DNA of 37,881 nucleotides from CAYGDP01 sp964348665 (GTDB lineage Bacteria; Verrucomicrobiota; Verrucomicrobiia; Palsa-1439; CAYGDP01). The notes beneath the pieces were generated by a model. It did not search any database. It saw only the letters and a list, made by a program, of their open reading frames with translations, and was not told where the DNA came from. Of this stretch, positions 25,822 through 33,056 are shown in pieces. The translations under genes and the position numbers were made by a program. The stretch is from NCBI GenBank assembly GCA_964348665.1, contig CAYGDP010000034.1, positions 1 through 37,881 of the forward strand, read 5' to 3'. Every line of letters begins with the position of its first letter. The first letter of the stretch is position 1.

Positions 25822-26855
25822 ATCGCCACCTTTCCCGGAGCGCCCCCCGCACCCATGGATTCCTGAATCGCTTCGAGCACTCGAACAACCGCCAACCCTT
25901 CCGTTGCGTCGCACCGCTCAATCCTGCCGGATTTCACGCAGGAAATAAAGTAATCAGTCTGCACGCGCAACGGCTCCACCGTCCGCAGCTTCGGAATCAC
26001 AATATCTCCATCCTTGGTCACCAATTGGAATTCGCCAAAATCCTTGTAGAACGGCTCACGGACAACGCCCTTGTCGTATATGGTCAGCGGGCCTGCAGCC
26101 GCCATGTCATCCCAGACAACCATCTTTCGATCGCCGACCACAGTGAGTTGTCTCACCTTTTTCGGGTCCAACCAGCTCACGTGAATGTTCGCGATCACTT
26201 GATTGGGATACGTCAACGTGATGAATGCCACGTCCGCCTTGCCATCCTGAAGATAATTACTGCCGCGGGCGCTCACCTCTGTCGGTTGCGCGCCAAGCAG
26301 GTAATTAAAAATGGAAATATCGTGCGTGGCTAGATCCACCACACAATCCACGTCTTGTCGAACCGGGCCGAGATTCGTTCGGGTCGCATGAAGATAATGA
26401 ACACGACCCACCTCGCCGGACGCAAGCAATTCCCGCAAACGGACAATGCCGGCGTTAAACAGAAAAACATGACCCACCAGGAGAATCTTGCCCGTCCGTG
26501 TCGAAATCTCGACTAGCTCCCGCGCCTCCGTCGCATTCGTCGCCAGCGGCTTTTCACAAAGCACATGCTTTCCCGCCAGCAACGCGCGCTTGGTCAACTC
26601 GTAATGGGTCGCCGTCGGAGTGGATATGACTACCGCCCCAACCGCTGGATCGGCCAGGATTTTGTCAACCGACCCGGAAACGCTCACCGACGGATACCAA
26701 TCGCGCAGGGCCTCAAGCCGCTGCGAATTTGTGTCCACACAATACAACACTCGCGCCTGTTGATGAGTCGCAAAATTACGGACGTGGTTGGGTCCCCAGT
26801 GCCCGCACCCGACCACCGCAATCCCCAACGGTTCATTCGTTTGCTTCATATCCAT
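25818..26855 (-). CDS. Gfo/Idh/MocA dehydrogenase (WbpB/WlbA-like)
   Basis: A 345-aa NAD-dependent dehydrogenase. The Rossmann motif is AVVGCGHWGPNHVRNF; then VVISTPTATHYELTKRALLAGKHVLCEKPLA with the conserved Lys. The VDLATHDISIFNYLLG region carries the conserved catalytic Asp/His set. In WbpB/WlbA the 3-hydroxyl of UDP-GlcNAcA is oxidised. The start is ATG at 26855 (MDMKQ) or 26849; it runs 43 nt from the upstream panB stop. As first gene of the four-gene sugar unit, it overlaps the acetyltransferase gene by 4 nt. The first uronate-forming enzyme (WbpA) is not in this window. Confidence 0.85.
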   Translation of the reverse strand: MDMKQTNEPLGIAVVGCGHWGPNHVRNFATHQQARVLYCVDTNSQRLEALRDWYPSVSVSGSVDKILADPAVGAVVISTPTATHYELTKRALLAGKHVLCEKPLATNATEARELVEISTRTGKILLVGHVFLFNAGIVRLRELLASGEVGRVHYLHATRTNLGPVRQDVDCVVDLATHDISIFNYLLGAQPTEVSARGSNYLQDGKADVAFITLTYPNQVIANIHVSWLDPKKVRQLTVVGDRKMVVWDDMAAAGPLTIYDKGVVREPFYKDFGEFQLVTKDGDIVIPKLRTVEPLRVQTDYFISCVKSGRIERCDATEGLAVVRVLEAIQESMGAGGAPGKVAI

Positions 26856-26898
26856 GGACACGCCTATACCATACACAAACATCGGCCAATACGAACCA

Positions 26899-27684
26899 TT
26901 AAAAACTATTCTCCGACGAAGGAAATCGCCGGGATCGCACATCCGCTCGATACGCCGCGAAAGCGCGCCGGATTTGTTCGGCCAGATTCGTGTATCGCTT
27001 GGCATGCTTCGGAATGCCCCAAGATCCAAATCCAAGAAGATCATGGCAAACCAGGATTTGACCGTCGCAACCCGCGCCCGCGCCGATCCCAATGGTTGGA
27101 ATCGTGACCGACCGGGTGATGCGGGATGCGAGACCAGCCGGAACGCACTCGATCACGATCGCAAACGCGCCAGCTTTTTCGAGTGCCTTCGCCTCGGCGA
27201 CAATGCGGCGGGCAGCTTCGGGCGTTTTGCCCTGCACATGATACCCGCCAAGTTTCACGATGCTTTGTGGCAATAACCCAATGTGACCAAGCACCGGAAT
27301 TCCCTCTCGAACCAGCGCGCGAACACGAGCGCAAATGTCGGGCAAACCACCCTCCAATTTCACCGCGTCCGCGCCCGCAGCGATAAACCGCCTCGCGTTG
27401 CGCAACGCTTGCGCGACAGTTTCATAACTGCGATACGGCATATCACCTATCACCAATGCCCGAGGCCGGGAACGCGCCACGGCGCGCGTATGATGAAGCA
27501 TCTCGGCCATTGTTACCGGCAATGTGTTATCGTAACCTAGTATAACCATGCCGAGCGAATCGCCGACAAGAATCAGATCCACGCCAACTTCATCGGCGAT
27601 CCTCGCCGTCGGAAAATCGTAGGCGGTGACCGCGACGATTTTCTCGCCGTCTTTGCGGTCGCGGATGATTTCAGCTTTTGTCAC
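26899..27684 (-). CDS. panB: 3-methyl-2-oxobutanoate hydroxymethyltransferase
   Basis: A 261-aa enzyme of pantothenate (CoA) synthesis that makes ketopantoate from alpha-ketoisovalerate. Conserved blocks visible: VAVTAYDFPTARIADEVGVD, LVGDSLGMVILGYDNTLPVT, GDMPYRSYE, LEGGLPDICARV, GHIGLLPQSI and IGIGAGAGCDGQILVCHDLLG, including Asp and Lys/Glu of the metal and substrate site. The usual size is about 260-280. The start is GTG at 27684. It is read toward the sugar genes and lies immediately beside the duplicated cas9 leader. Confidence 0.95.
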   Translation of the reverse strand: MTKAEIIRDRKDGEKIVAVTAYDFPTARIADEVGVDLILVGDSLGMVILGYDNTLPVTMAEMLHHTRAVARSRPRALVIGDMPYRSYETVAQALRNARRFIAAGADAVKLEGGLPDICARVRALVREGIPVLGHIGLLPQSIVKLGGYHVQGKTPEAARRIVAEAKALEKAGAFAIVIECVPAGLASRITRSVTIPTIGIGAGAGCDGQILVCHDLLGFGSWGIPKHAKRYTNLAEQIRRAFAAYRADVRSRRFPSSENSF

Positions 27685-27750
27685 GGAAATGTTTTACCAC
27701 CAATCCACCTCGTCGGACAAGAGCACACAAATGGATACGAACCCGGATGG

Positions 27751-28049
27751 GCGATAATTCGCAATCCGCGTCAAATTCAGCATCGCTGCTGAATTTCGGA
27801 CGGTATAACGGTTGCGAAATCGATTTCGCAACTGGGTTTTGCACAGCCCCACAAGTTTGCTTACCACGCGCGTAGTCTAATTATCGGCAGTATTGAAAAA
27901 TGGGAGATCAAGAGAGGCTTGCAAAAACAATAGGGAGCCACCTATAATCCGTTAGATTTGGAAATTGGATCGAGGAGGTTTTTATGGCAATTGGAAATCC
28001 ATCGGTGGTCAACGATGCGTTCCTCAAGGGAATCGTCTTCGGTTTTGAT
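27751..28049. repeat. Direct repeat, copy 1 (cas9 leader plus first codons)
   Basis: This 299-nt block is repeated at 32824-33122 with a constant offset of 5073 nt and about ten mismatches (about 97% identical). It contains two palindromes (27773-27796, 27811-27832), the cas9 promoter copy (-35 at 27919, -10 TATAAT at 27943) and the ATG plus first 22 codons of cas9. The match ends abruptly at 28049. Confidence 0.95.
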
Positions 28050-28067
28050 AACGCCATTGAAAGTTAA
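27984..28067 (+). pseudogene. Truncated cas9 N-terminal fragment
   Basis: The ATG at 27984 has the same AGGAGG ribosome-binding site as cas9 and encodes the same first 22 residues (MAIGNPSVVNDAF..., GIVFGFD). It then reads into foreign sequence (NAIES) and stops after 27 codons. The promoter copy upstream is intact, so a short transcript and peptide could still be made, but it is not a working nuclease. Confidence 0.9.
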
Positions 28068-28082
28068 GCGCATGATGCGGCA

Positions 28083-28619
28083 TCATTTCTTTTCGGCAAG
28101 ACCCTTCATTGTCCGCTCCATCGCTGAATTGCGGGGCTGCACTCCGAACCACCAGTCCACACTGCGCCACCGAATTAGCATCTTTGGTACTTCGCGTTCT
28201 TCTATTCCAAGGCGTTTAAGCTCCTCAATTTCCCACGGAAGAAGCTCGCCAGGGGCCTCATATTTAAGAAAAAGGATGCACTCGGCATCCTTCCTATACA
28301 ATTTATGTTTCTCTTCTTCGTCACCAAGCCCAACACGACGGAAGCCTACCCGGATGTTCTGGCCTTTCAACTTGCCATCTCCCTTGAGAACATCTTCCAC
28401 TTGGAAATCACAGGCGCCGCGTAGGATGCTCAATCTGACACCGGGTCGTGATAGAATCTCGCCAGGCTCGTCGATAATCTTGCCCGCGACTATCAGGTCT
28501 GATTTGTCGTAGAGGTACTTGAGGATGTCAATCTCATCAGCGGCCAGGGCAGTGCTGAACGTCGCGCAAGCCAAGCCGGCGATGACCCACAAAGATGTCA
28601 CCATTCGTTTGGTTCTCAT
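28083..28619 (-). CDS. Small secreted paralog A
   Basis: A 178-aa protein with a signal peptide (MRTKR, then MVTSLWVIAGLACATFS, ending near TALA/AD). The mature part has EIDILKYLYDKSDLIVAGKI, FQVEDVLKGDGKLKGQNI, KDAECILFLKYE, and a WWFGVQPRNSAMERT tail. It shares these with three other proteins here (B, C, D). The family is not one I recognise. Start choice: AGGAGG lies 6 nt before the ATG at 28619; a second ATG at 28622 precedes it. The start overlaps the stop of a decayed copy of the lectin-like gene's 3' end. Confidence 0.8.
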   Translation of the reverse strand: MRTKRMVTSLWVIAGLACATFSTALAADEIDILKYLYDKSDLIVAGKIIDEPGEILSRPGVRLSILRGACDFQVEDVLKGDGKLKGQNIRVGFRRVGLGDEEEKHKLYRKDAECILFLKYEAPGELLPWEIEELKRLGIEEREVPKMLIRWRSVDWWFGVQPRNSAMERTMKGLAEKK

Positions 28620-28782
28620 CATTGCCCTCCTTGTCCGGGGGTGGGCTGGATCATAATCAGTCCCGGCCCGACGTTGTTTGTTTCGGTTTCCTTCTCGTCG
28701 CCGGTGGGCCGCGCCTATGCCTAATTCATGATTCATGTCCACTCGAAAATCACTATGGTTTTTTCGACAGTCCTTTCAGTGT
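28609..28782. repeat. 174-nt perfect duplicate within the paralog array
   Basis: Identical to 30091-30264. It spans the start of one paralog, the decayed 3' end of the lectin-like gene and the end of the next paralog. Such perfect identity within diverged neighbours implies very recent duplication or gene conversion. Confidence 0.9.
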
Positions 28783-29313
28783 ACGCGCCATCGCTGGATC
28801 GGGATGGTGAATGCCGAACCAGGGATTAACCGTTTCCCAAGAAGAGGCGTCTAGATTGACACGGAAGTCTAGTTTTTCTTCTGGATACCGTGCCTGGAGC
28901 TCCTCCGACCAGTCCTTAAGCATGTTCCTAAGAGCAGGGGTCATTTTGTTTTCTTTGAGGAAAAAGATATGCTTGGCGTCCTTCTTGAACAAGGGATTCT
29001 TGATTTCTTCTTCAATCACCACGATACGTCGGACAATGACGTTGATGATTTGGTCTCTCAACTTGTCGTTGCCCTTGAGCACGTCTTCCACTTGGACATT
29101 ATAGCCAGTCGATACGTCGAAGACTTTTACACCACCACCCATGATGGCCCCGCCCCCTTCTGTCATTATCCTTCCCATGACCACGAGGTCGGATTTGTCG
29201 TAGAGGTATTTTAGGATGTCAACCTCATCATCCGCCTGGGCGGGGCAGCGCACCACGCAGACCAAAATGCAGACCACACACCGCAAAGATTTCACAATTT
29301 GTCTGGTTTTCAC
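28753..29313 (-). CDS. Small secreted paralog B
   Basis: A 186-aa protein of the same family as A, C and D, and the most diverged. The signal-peptide region is MKTRQIVKSLRCVVCILVCVV, then ADDEVDILKYLYDKSDLVVMGRI, YNVQVEDVLKGNDKL, KKDAKHIFFLKE, and NPWFGIHHPDPAMARTLKGLSKKP. The start is GTG at 29313, with AGGAGG 6 nt upstream, and it overlaps the TAG of a 71-codon remnant of the lectin-like gene end (TAGTG). Function unknown; exported. Confidence 0.8.
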   Translation of the reverse strand: MKTRQIVKSLRCVVCILVCVVRCPAQADDEVDILKYLYDKSDLVVMGRIMTEGGGAIMGGGVKVFDVSTGYNVQVEDVLKGNDKLRDQIINVIVRRIVVIEEEIKNPLFKKDAKHIFFLKENKMTPALRNMLKDWSEELQARYPEEKLDFRVNLDASSWETVNPWFGIHHPDPAMARTLKGLSKKP

Positions 29314-29314
29314 T

Positions 29315-29528
29315 ATTGTCCTCCTTGTCCGGGTGCCGGTTGGATCATAATCGATCCAGGACCGACAATGTTCACGTTGGTTTCCTTTTCGTCACCGGTG
29401 GTGCGCGCCCATAACCCATTCGGGTCCGCGCGGTAGTCGCCTTTCATGTGCCATTGGAACATATCCGAACATCGCGACCCGTGGACTCCGTCTCCTTTGG
29501 GACGAACGCCATTGAAAGATAAGCGCAT
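29315..29528 (-). pseudogene. Decayed copy of the lectin-like gene 3' end
   Basis: A 71-codon frame starting MRLSFNGVRP ends in IQPAPGQGGQ, as the lectin-like gene does, with many shared residues such as GVHGSRCSDMF. It has no preceding gene body, so it is a fragment duplicated with paralog B. Confidence 0.8.
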
Positions 29529-29537
29529 GATGCGACA

Positions 29538-30101
29538 TCATTTCTTTTCGCTTCGACCCTTCAGCACGCGCTCCATAGTTGTATCGCGGTGCTGCGCTCC
29601 TATCCACTGGTCCACAACGATCCACTTAATAAGCTTCTCAGGTATTTCGCGCTCATCAATTCCCAATCTTTTAAGCTCCTCTCTCAGGCTTTTAAGGCCA
29701 TCAATCATCTCCGGAGTAGGATTACCGGGCTGCTCCTCATATTTTAGGAAAAGGATGCACTCGGCGTCCTTCCTATACAAAGTATGCTCCTCTTTTTCGT
29801 CCCCAAGCGCAACACGTACGAAACCAACCCCGATGTTCTGGCCTTTCAACTTGCTGTCCCCCTTGAGGACATCCTCCACCTGGAACCCGCCGAGGCCGTG
29901 TACCCGGCGCCGCATGTAAAAGCCAGATGGCTCCCTGGTGAATTTGCCCACGACTATCAGGTCTGATTTGTCGTAGAGATATTGGAGCACATCAAGTTCC
30001 AAGTTTATCTTTTTATCATCCGCATGGGCAGGGCTGAACGTCGCGCAGGCAAATATGCCGACGATACAACACAGCGTTTTTGCAATTCGCTTGGTTCTCA
30101 T
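29538..30101 (-). CDS. Small secreted paralog C
   Basis: A 187-aa family member with a signal peptide (MRTKRIAKTLCCIVGIFACATFSPAHA) and a mature part beginning DDKKINLELDVLQYLYDKSDLIVVGKF. It has FQVEDVLKGDSKLKGQNIGVG, KDAECILFLKYEE and a C-terminal VLKGRSEKK. The same ribosome-binding site and start as in A were used (ATG 30101, 6 nt from AGGAGG). Its upstream 30 codons match the end of the lectin-like gene (RPTGDEKETETNN...) but are closed by a stop just upstream. Confidence 0.8.
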   Translation of the reverse strand: MRTKRIAKTLCCIVGIFACATFSPAHADDKKINLELDVLQYLYDKSDLIVVGKFTREPSGFYMRRRVHGLGGFQVEDVLKGDSKLKGQNIGVGFVRVALGDEKEEHTLYRKDAECILFLKYEEQPGNPTPEMIDGLKSLREELKRLGIDEREIPEKLIKWIVVDQWIGAQHRDTTMERVLKGRSEKK

Positions 30102-30264
30102 CATTGCCCTCCTTGTCCGGGGGTGGGCTGGATCATAATCAGTCCCGGCCCGACGTTGTTTGTTTCGGTTTCCTTCTCGTCGCCGGTGGGCCGCGCCTAT
30201 GCCTAATTCATGATTCATGTCCACTCGAAAATCACTATGGTTTTTTCGACAGTCCTTTCAGTGT
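30091..30264. repeat. 174-nt perfect duplicate (second copy)
   Basis: Second copy of the block at 28609-28782. Confidence 0.9.
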
Positions 30265-30792
30265 CCGCTCCATAGCTGAATTGCGGGGCTGCACTCCGAA
30301 CCACCAGTCCACAATGTTCCAATTAACACGCGAACGCAGTTTTGATATTTCGAGTTCATCTGCGCCAATGCCTTTAAGCTCCTCAACCATCCACGCAGGA
30401 AGATCACCGGGTTCCTCATACTTCAGGAAAAGAATGCACTCGGTATCCTTCTTATACAAAGTATGCTCCTCTTTTTCGCCCGCAAGCGCAACACGAAGGA
30501 AGCTGACATGGATGTCCTGGCCATTCAATTTTCCATCACCCTTGAGGACATCGTCCACCTGGAAGGTAGCGCCGCCGCGCACGATGGTAAATTTGACTCC
30601 TGGCGCTGCTATCATCCCAAATGGCTCTGTGATGAACTTACCCACAACGATGAGGTCTGATTTCTTCTGCAAATAGTTGAGCACATCAAAATTGTCATCC
30701 TCTTTATTGTCCTCTGCCAGCGCGGGTCTGAGCAGCGCGCAGGCCAAGCCGACGATGACCCACAAAGATGTTACCATTCGTTTGGTACTCAT
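30235..30792 (-). CDS. Small secreted paralog D
   Basis: A 185-aa family member directly after the intact lectin-like gene. Signal peptide MSTKRMVTSLWVIVGLACALL, mature start EDNKEDDNFDVLNYLQKKSDLIVVGKF, then FQVDDVLKGDGKLNGQDI, KDTECILFLKYEE, and WWFGVQPRNSAMERTLKGLSKKP. The ATG at 30792 shares its first base with the end of the lectin-like gene stop (TGATG), and its AGGAGG lies inside that gene's end. The order lectin-like gene then D is therefore the probable ancestral pair. Confidence 0.8.
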   Translation of the reverse strand: MSTKRMVTSLWVIVGLACALLRPALAEDNKEDDNFDVLNYLQKKSDLIVVGKFITEPFGMIAAPGVKFTIVRGGATFQVDDVLKGDGKLNGQDIHVSFLRVALAGEKEEHTLYKKDTECILFLKYEEPGDLPAWMVEELKGIGADELEISKLRSRVNWNIVDWWFGVQPRNSAMERTLKGLSKKP

Positions 30793-32519
30793 CATTGACC
30801 TCCTTGTCCGGGGGCGGGTTGAATCATTATCAGCCCCGGCCCGACATTGTTTGTTTCGGTTTCCTTCTCGTCGCCGGTGGGCCGCACCCATATCCGATTC
30901 TGATCCACTATCAGGTCGCTTTTCACGTGCCATGCGAACATATCCGAACAGCGCGACCCGTGGACTCCGTTTCCTTCGGGACGAGCGCCATTGAAAGATA
31001 CCCGCGCAAATTCCAGGAAACTTAATCTCAAAACCAGTCGCTTGCTCAGGCCAGCAAACTTATCTATGGGGCCTGGGGCATCAAAAGAATAGAAAAGATC
31101 AGACGCCGTTGGTGTTTCGCTTTCGTCTGCGGCAGGTGGGTCGTCATTTGCATCTTCAAGGTTGACGGGGAATTTGGTTGCTTCGACGTTGCGGCCGTTT
31201 AGCGTGACTTCAGCGATAAAGCTCTGAACTCTTCGACCGATGTCAAACTTCACGTTCGGCTGTTGTGAGATGCCCGGCGGCATGAGCTTAAATTCCATCA
31301 GGATCGCATTTCCCGGCCCTTCCACTTGTAAGGACGGGCGCAATCCTACTCCACCGTACAAATTAGTTAAAACAAGGGGAGGGCCAGCCAACTCTGGAAA
31401 ATCCCTCAAAAAGTCCGCGAGTTGAACATCCACTCCGTTCACAAAGCGGTCGTCTCGCACGCGACTAAGCGTCGCCCACACCCCCGTGGCGGCGATGCGA
31501 TCTTTCTTGCCGTTATATTCCAGCTCCAGCACGATGTCGCGCAGCGCGCTGCTCGGGCTTCGCGCTTCGACCCAGATCGTTTTGTCCAGCTCGGCTGTGG
31601 GAAATTCCACCGAACCACCAGTCAGCACGACTTCATCAACTTTGATGTGTTGTGCCCAGAGCTTGGCTCCGCCCGATACAACCGTTAGTTTCACATTACC
31701 CCCGACATCATTGATCGGTTTTTTAATGATCAACCTCATCAAATCCACCTCGACCCGCCCCTTCGCAGGATCAACCGGATTAACACGAGCATCGTCAATG
31801 TCGCGTCCCTCCGAGATGCCGTCTTGATCGAGGTCTTGATCGCCGTCGGTATCATTGAGATTGGCGACTGTGAACGCGCCGATAGTTTCTTCGACATCCT
31901 GGGCAACTTCTGCGCCGGACTGACCGTGATAAATGATCAGGTTCACGTCCTCGGGCGCGCAGAAGAATCTACCAATGAGGCAGAATTTGTTTTTGCCGGG
32001 ACAAGCAAAGTCCTGTTCCGCAACGATGTTAAGACCGTCGGGACCGACGGGCGGTTGGTTGCCAACCCAAACGACCAACCCGGTCGCCGAGTACGTGTAG
32101 GTCTTACCCTTTTCGACAGAAAAGGGCATTGAGCTAACATTACCCCCACTCGGCACTTCGATCTGTGTCGTCCCGGACGATCCAAACTCTTGCAGCGTGA
32201 TGATCCAGCTCCCGCTGTTGTCTTCGTAGCGGTTGTCGTTCATGCCAAAGATAATCTCCCCGCTTTCGGGCGCGGTAAACGAGCCGGTACTGCCGAACTG
32301 GGTGCATTGGCCGCAACCGATTGGCGGATCGGGTGGTAATTCAGCGTCCGTAGTCGGTGGCGGCGGGTCCACGCCGGGGACGGTGGTCGTACCACCGCAG
32401 CAAGTCCCGCCGCTGGGACTGGTGCCAATGCTGATCAACGTCGCCGCCATCACAACGGCACAAAGTAACACCGCCAACACTTTTGCGCTAGTCCTGCCGC
32501 CTTGGTTATTGGTTTGCAT
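30792..32519 (-). CDS. Large secreted protein with LecA-like and calcium-binding-like motifs
   Basis: A 575-aa protein with an N-terminal hydrophobic export segment (about 13-32), followed by a Cys- and Pro-rich linker. Residues about 78-112 (GSFTAPESGEIIFGMNDNRYEDNSGSWIITL) resemble the Ca-dependent LecA/PA-IL lectin end motif (ND...NNSGS). Residues 223-240 (DTDGDQDLDQDGISEGRD, D/N-rich) resemble thrombospondin type 3/EF-hand-like Ca-binding repeats. The last about 75 residues (VSFNGARPEG... to PGQGGQ) are repeated as fragments before each paralog. Start ATG at 32519 has AGGAGG 6 nt upstream. The domain calls are by eye. Confidence 0.72.
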   Translation of the reverse strand: MQTNNQGGRTSAKVLAVLLCAVVMAATLISIGTSPSGGTCCGGTTTVPGVDPPPPTTDAELPPDPPIGCGQCTQFGSTGSFTAPESGEIIFGMNDNRYEDNSGSWIITLQEFGSSGTTQIEVPSGGNVSSMPFSVEKGKTYTYSATGLVVWVGNQPPVGPDGLNIVAEQDFACPGKNKFCLIGRFFCAPEDVNLIIYHGQSGAEVAQDVEETIGAFTVANLNDTDGDQDLDQDGISEGRDIDDARVNPVDPAKGRVEVDLMRLIIKKPINDVGGNVKLTVVSGGAKLWAQHIKVDEVVLTGGSVEFPTAELDKTIWVEARSPSSALRDIVLELEYNGKKDRIAATGVWATLSRVRDDRFVNGVDVQLADFLRDFPELAGPPLVLTNLYGGVGLRPSLQVEGPGNAILMEFKLMPPGISQQPNVKFDIGRRVQSFIAEVTLNGRNVEATKFPVNLEDANDDPPAADESETPTASDLFYSFDAPGPIDKFAGLSKRLVLRLSFLEFARVSFNGARPEGNGVHGSRCSDMFAWHVKSDLIVDQNRIWVRPTGDEKETETNNVGPGLIMIQPAPGQGGQ

Positions 32520-32582
32520 GTATTTCCTCCTTGTGGGGCAACTATCTAGCCACATTGCGACCACCATGTCACGCCCAAAGAA

Positions 32583-32837
32583 TTAAGCACGCTGCGGGCA
32601 TAATCCTCCACGTTTCGACTCGATGATCTCTCGGATCCGCCGCGCATCGCGTTTGCGTAACCCACGACACACGATCGGCTGGCTACCGCCTGAACTCTCA
32701 ATAATGATCTCCGCGCAGAGTAATCCTGCGTTGATTGCCACCGATGCGATTTGGGAGTAGAAAATTGCCTGCTCGCGATTTGAGAACAGCCCGCGCCGAG
32801 CCAGCGTAATGTTGTCCTCGCCCGCGATGATTCGCAA
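32583..32837 (-). pseudogene. Remnant of a bacterial PH-domain gene
   Basis: An 84-codon frame reads RIIAGEDNITLARRGLF, FYSQIASVAINAGLLCAEI and IIESSGGSQPIVCRGLRKRD. This fits the strands and 'SSGG' turn of bacterial PH-like domains, then a helix (RDARRIREIIESK). Only the C-terminal part is present: the frame stops within the cas9 leader repeat, where an in-frame TGA occurs. It seems cut at the repeat edge. No ATG/GTG fits, so it is probably not expressed. Confidence 0.5.
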
Positions 32838-32845
32838 TCCGCGTC

Positions 32846-32905
32846 AAATTCAGCATCGCTGCTGAATTTCGGACCGTATAACAGTTGCGAAATCGATTTC
32901 GCAAC
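32846..32905. promoter_or_regulatory. Two back-to-back palindromes upstream of the cas9 promoter
   Basis: AAATTCAGCA-TCGC-TGCTGAATTT lies at 32846-32869. A perfect 22-nt palindrome with half-site GTTGCGAAATC lies at 32884-32905. Both are also in the copy at 27773-27832. They may be regulator sites or RNA hairpins; no T-run follows. Confidence 0.55.
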
Positions 32906-32991
32906 TGGGTTTTGCACAGCCCCACAAGTTTGCTTGCCACTCGCGTAGTCTAATTATCGGCAGTATTGAAAAATGGGCGGCCAAGAGAGGC

Positions 32992-33021
32992 TTGCAAAAA
33001 CAATAGGGAGCCACCTATAAT
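32992..33021 (+). promoter_or_regulatory. Predicted sigma70-type cas9 promoter
   Basis: -35 TTGCAA at 32992-32997, 18-nt spacer, perfect -10 TATAAT at 33016-33021. A start point near 33028 would give a leader of about 29 nt with AGGAGG at 33046-33051, 5 nt before the cas9 ATG. Confidence 0.65.
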
Positions 33022-33056
33022 CCGTTAGATTTGGAAATTGGATCGAGGAGGTTTTT

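Noticed and set aside
28083..30792. Paralogs as anti-CRISPR or CRISPR-associated effectors
   Set aside because: All carry signal peptides and so would be outside the cytoplasm; proximity to cas9 is the only link.
28050..32823. Insertion sequence or transposon between the leader copies
   Set aside because: No transposase or recombinase, no terminal inverted repeats and no target-site duplication are visible; the 299-bp direct repeats are too long and include cas9 coding sequence.
32846..32905. A tracrRNA candidate in the palindromes upstream of cas9
   Set aside because: The palindromes share no complementarity with the CRISPR repeat.
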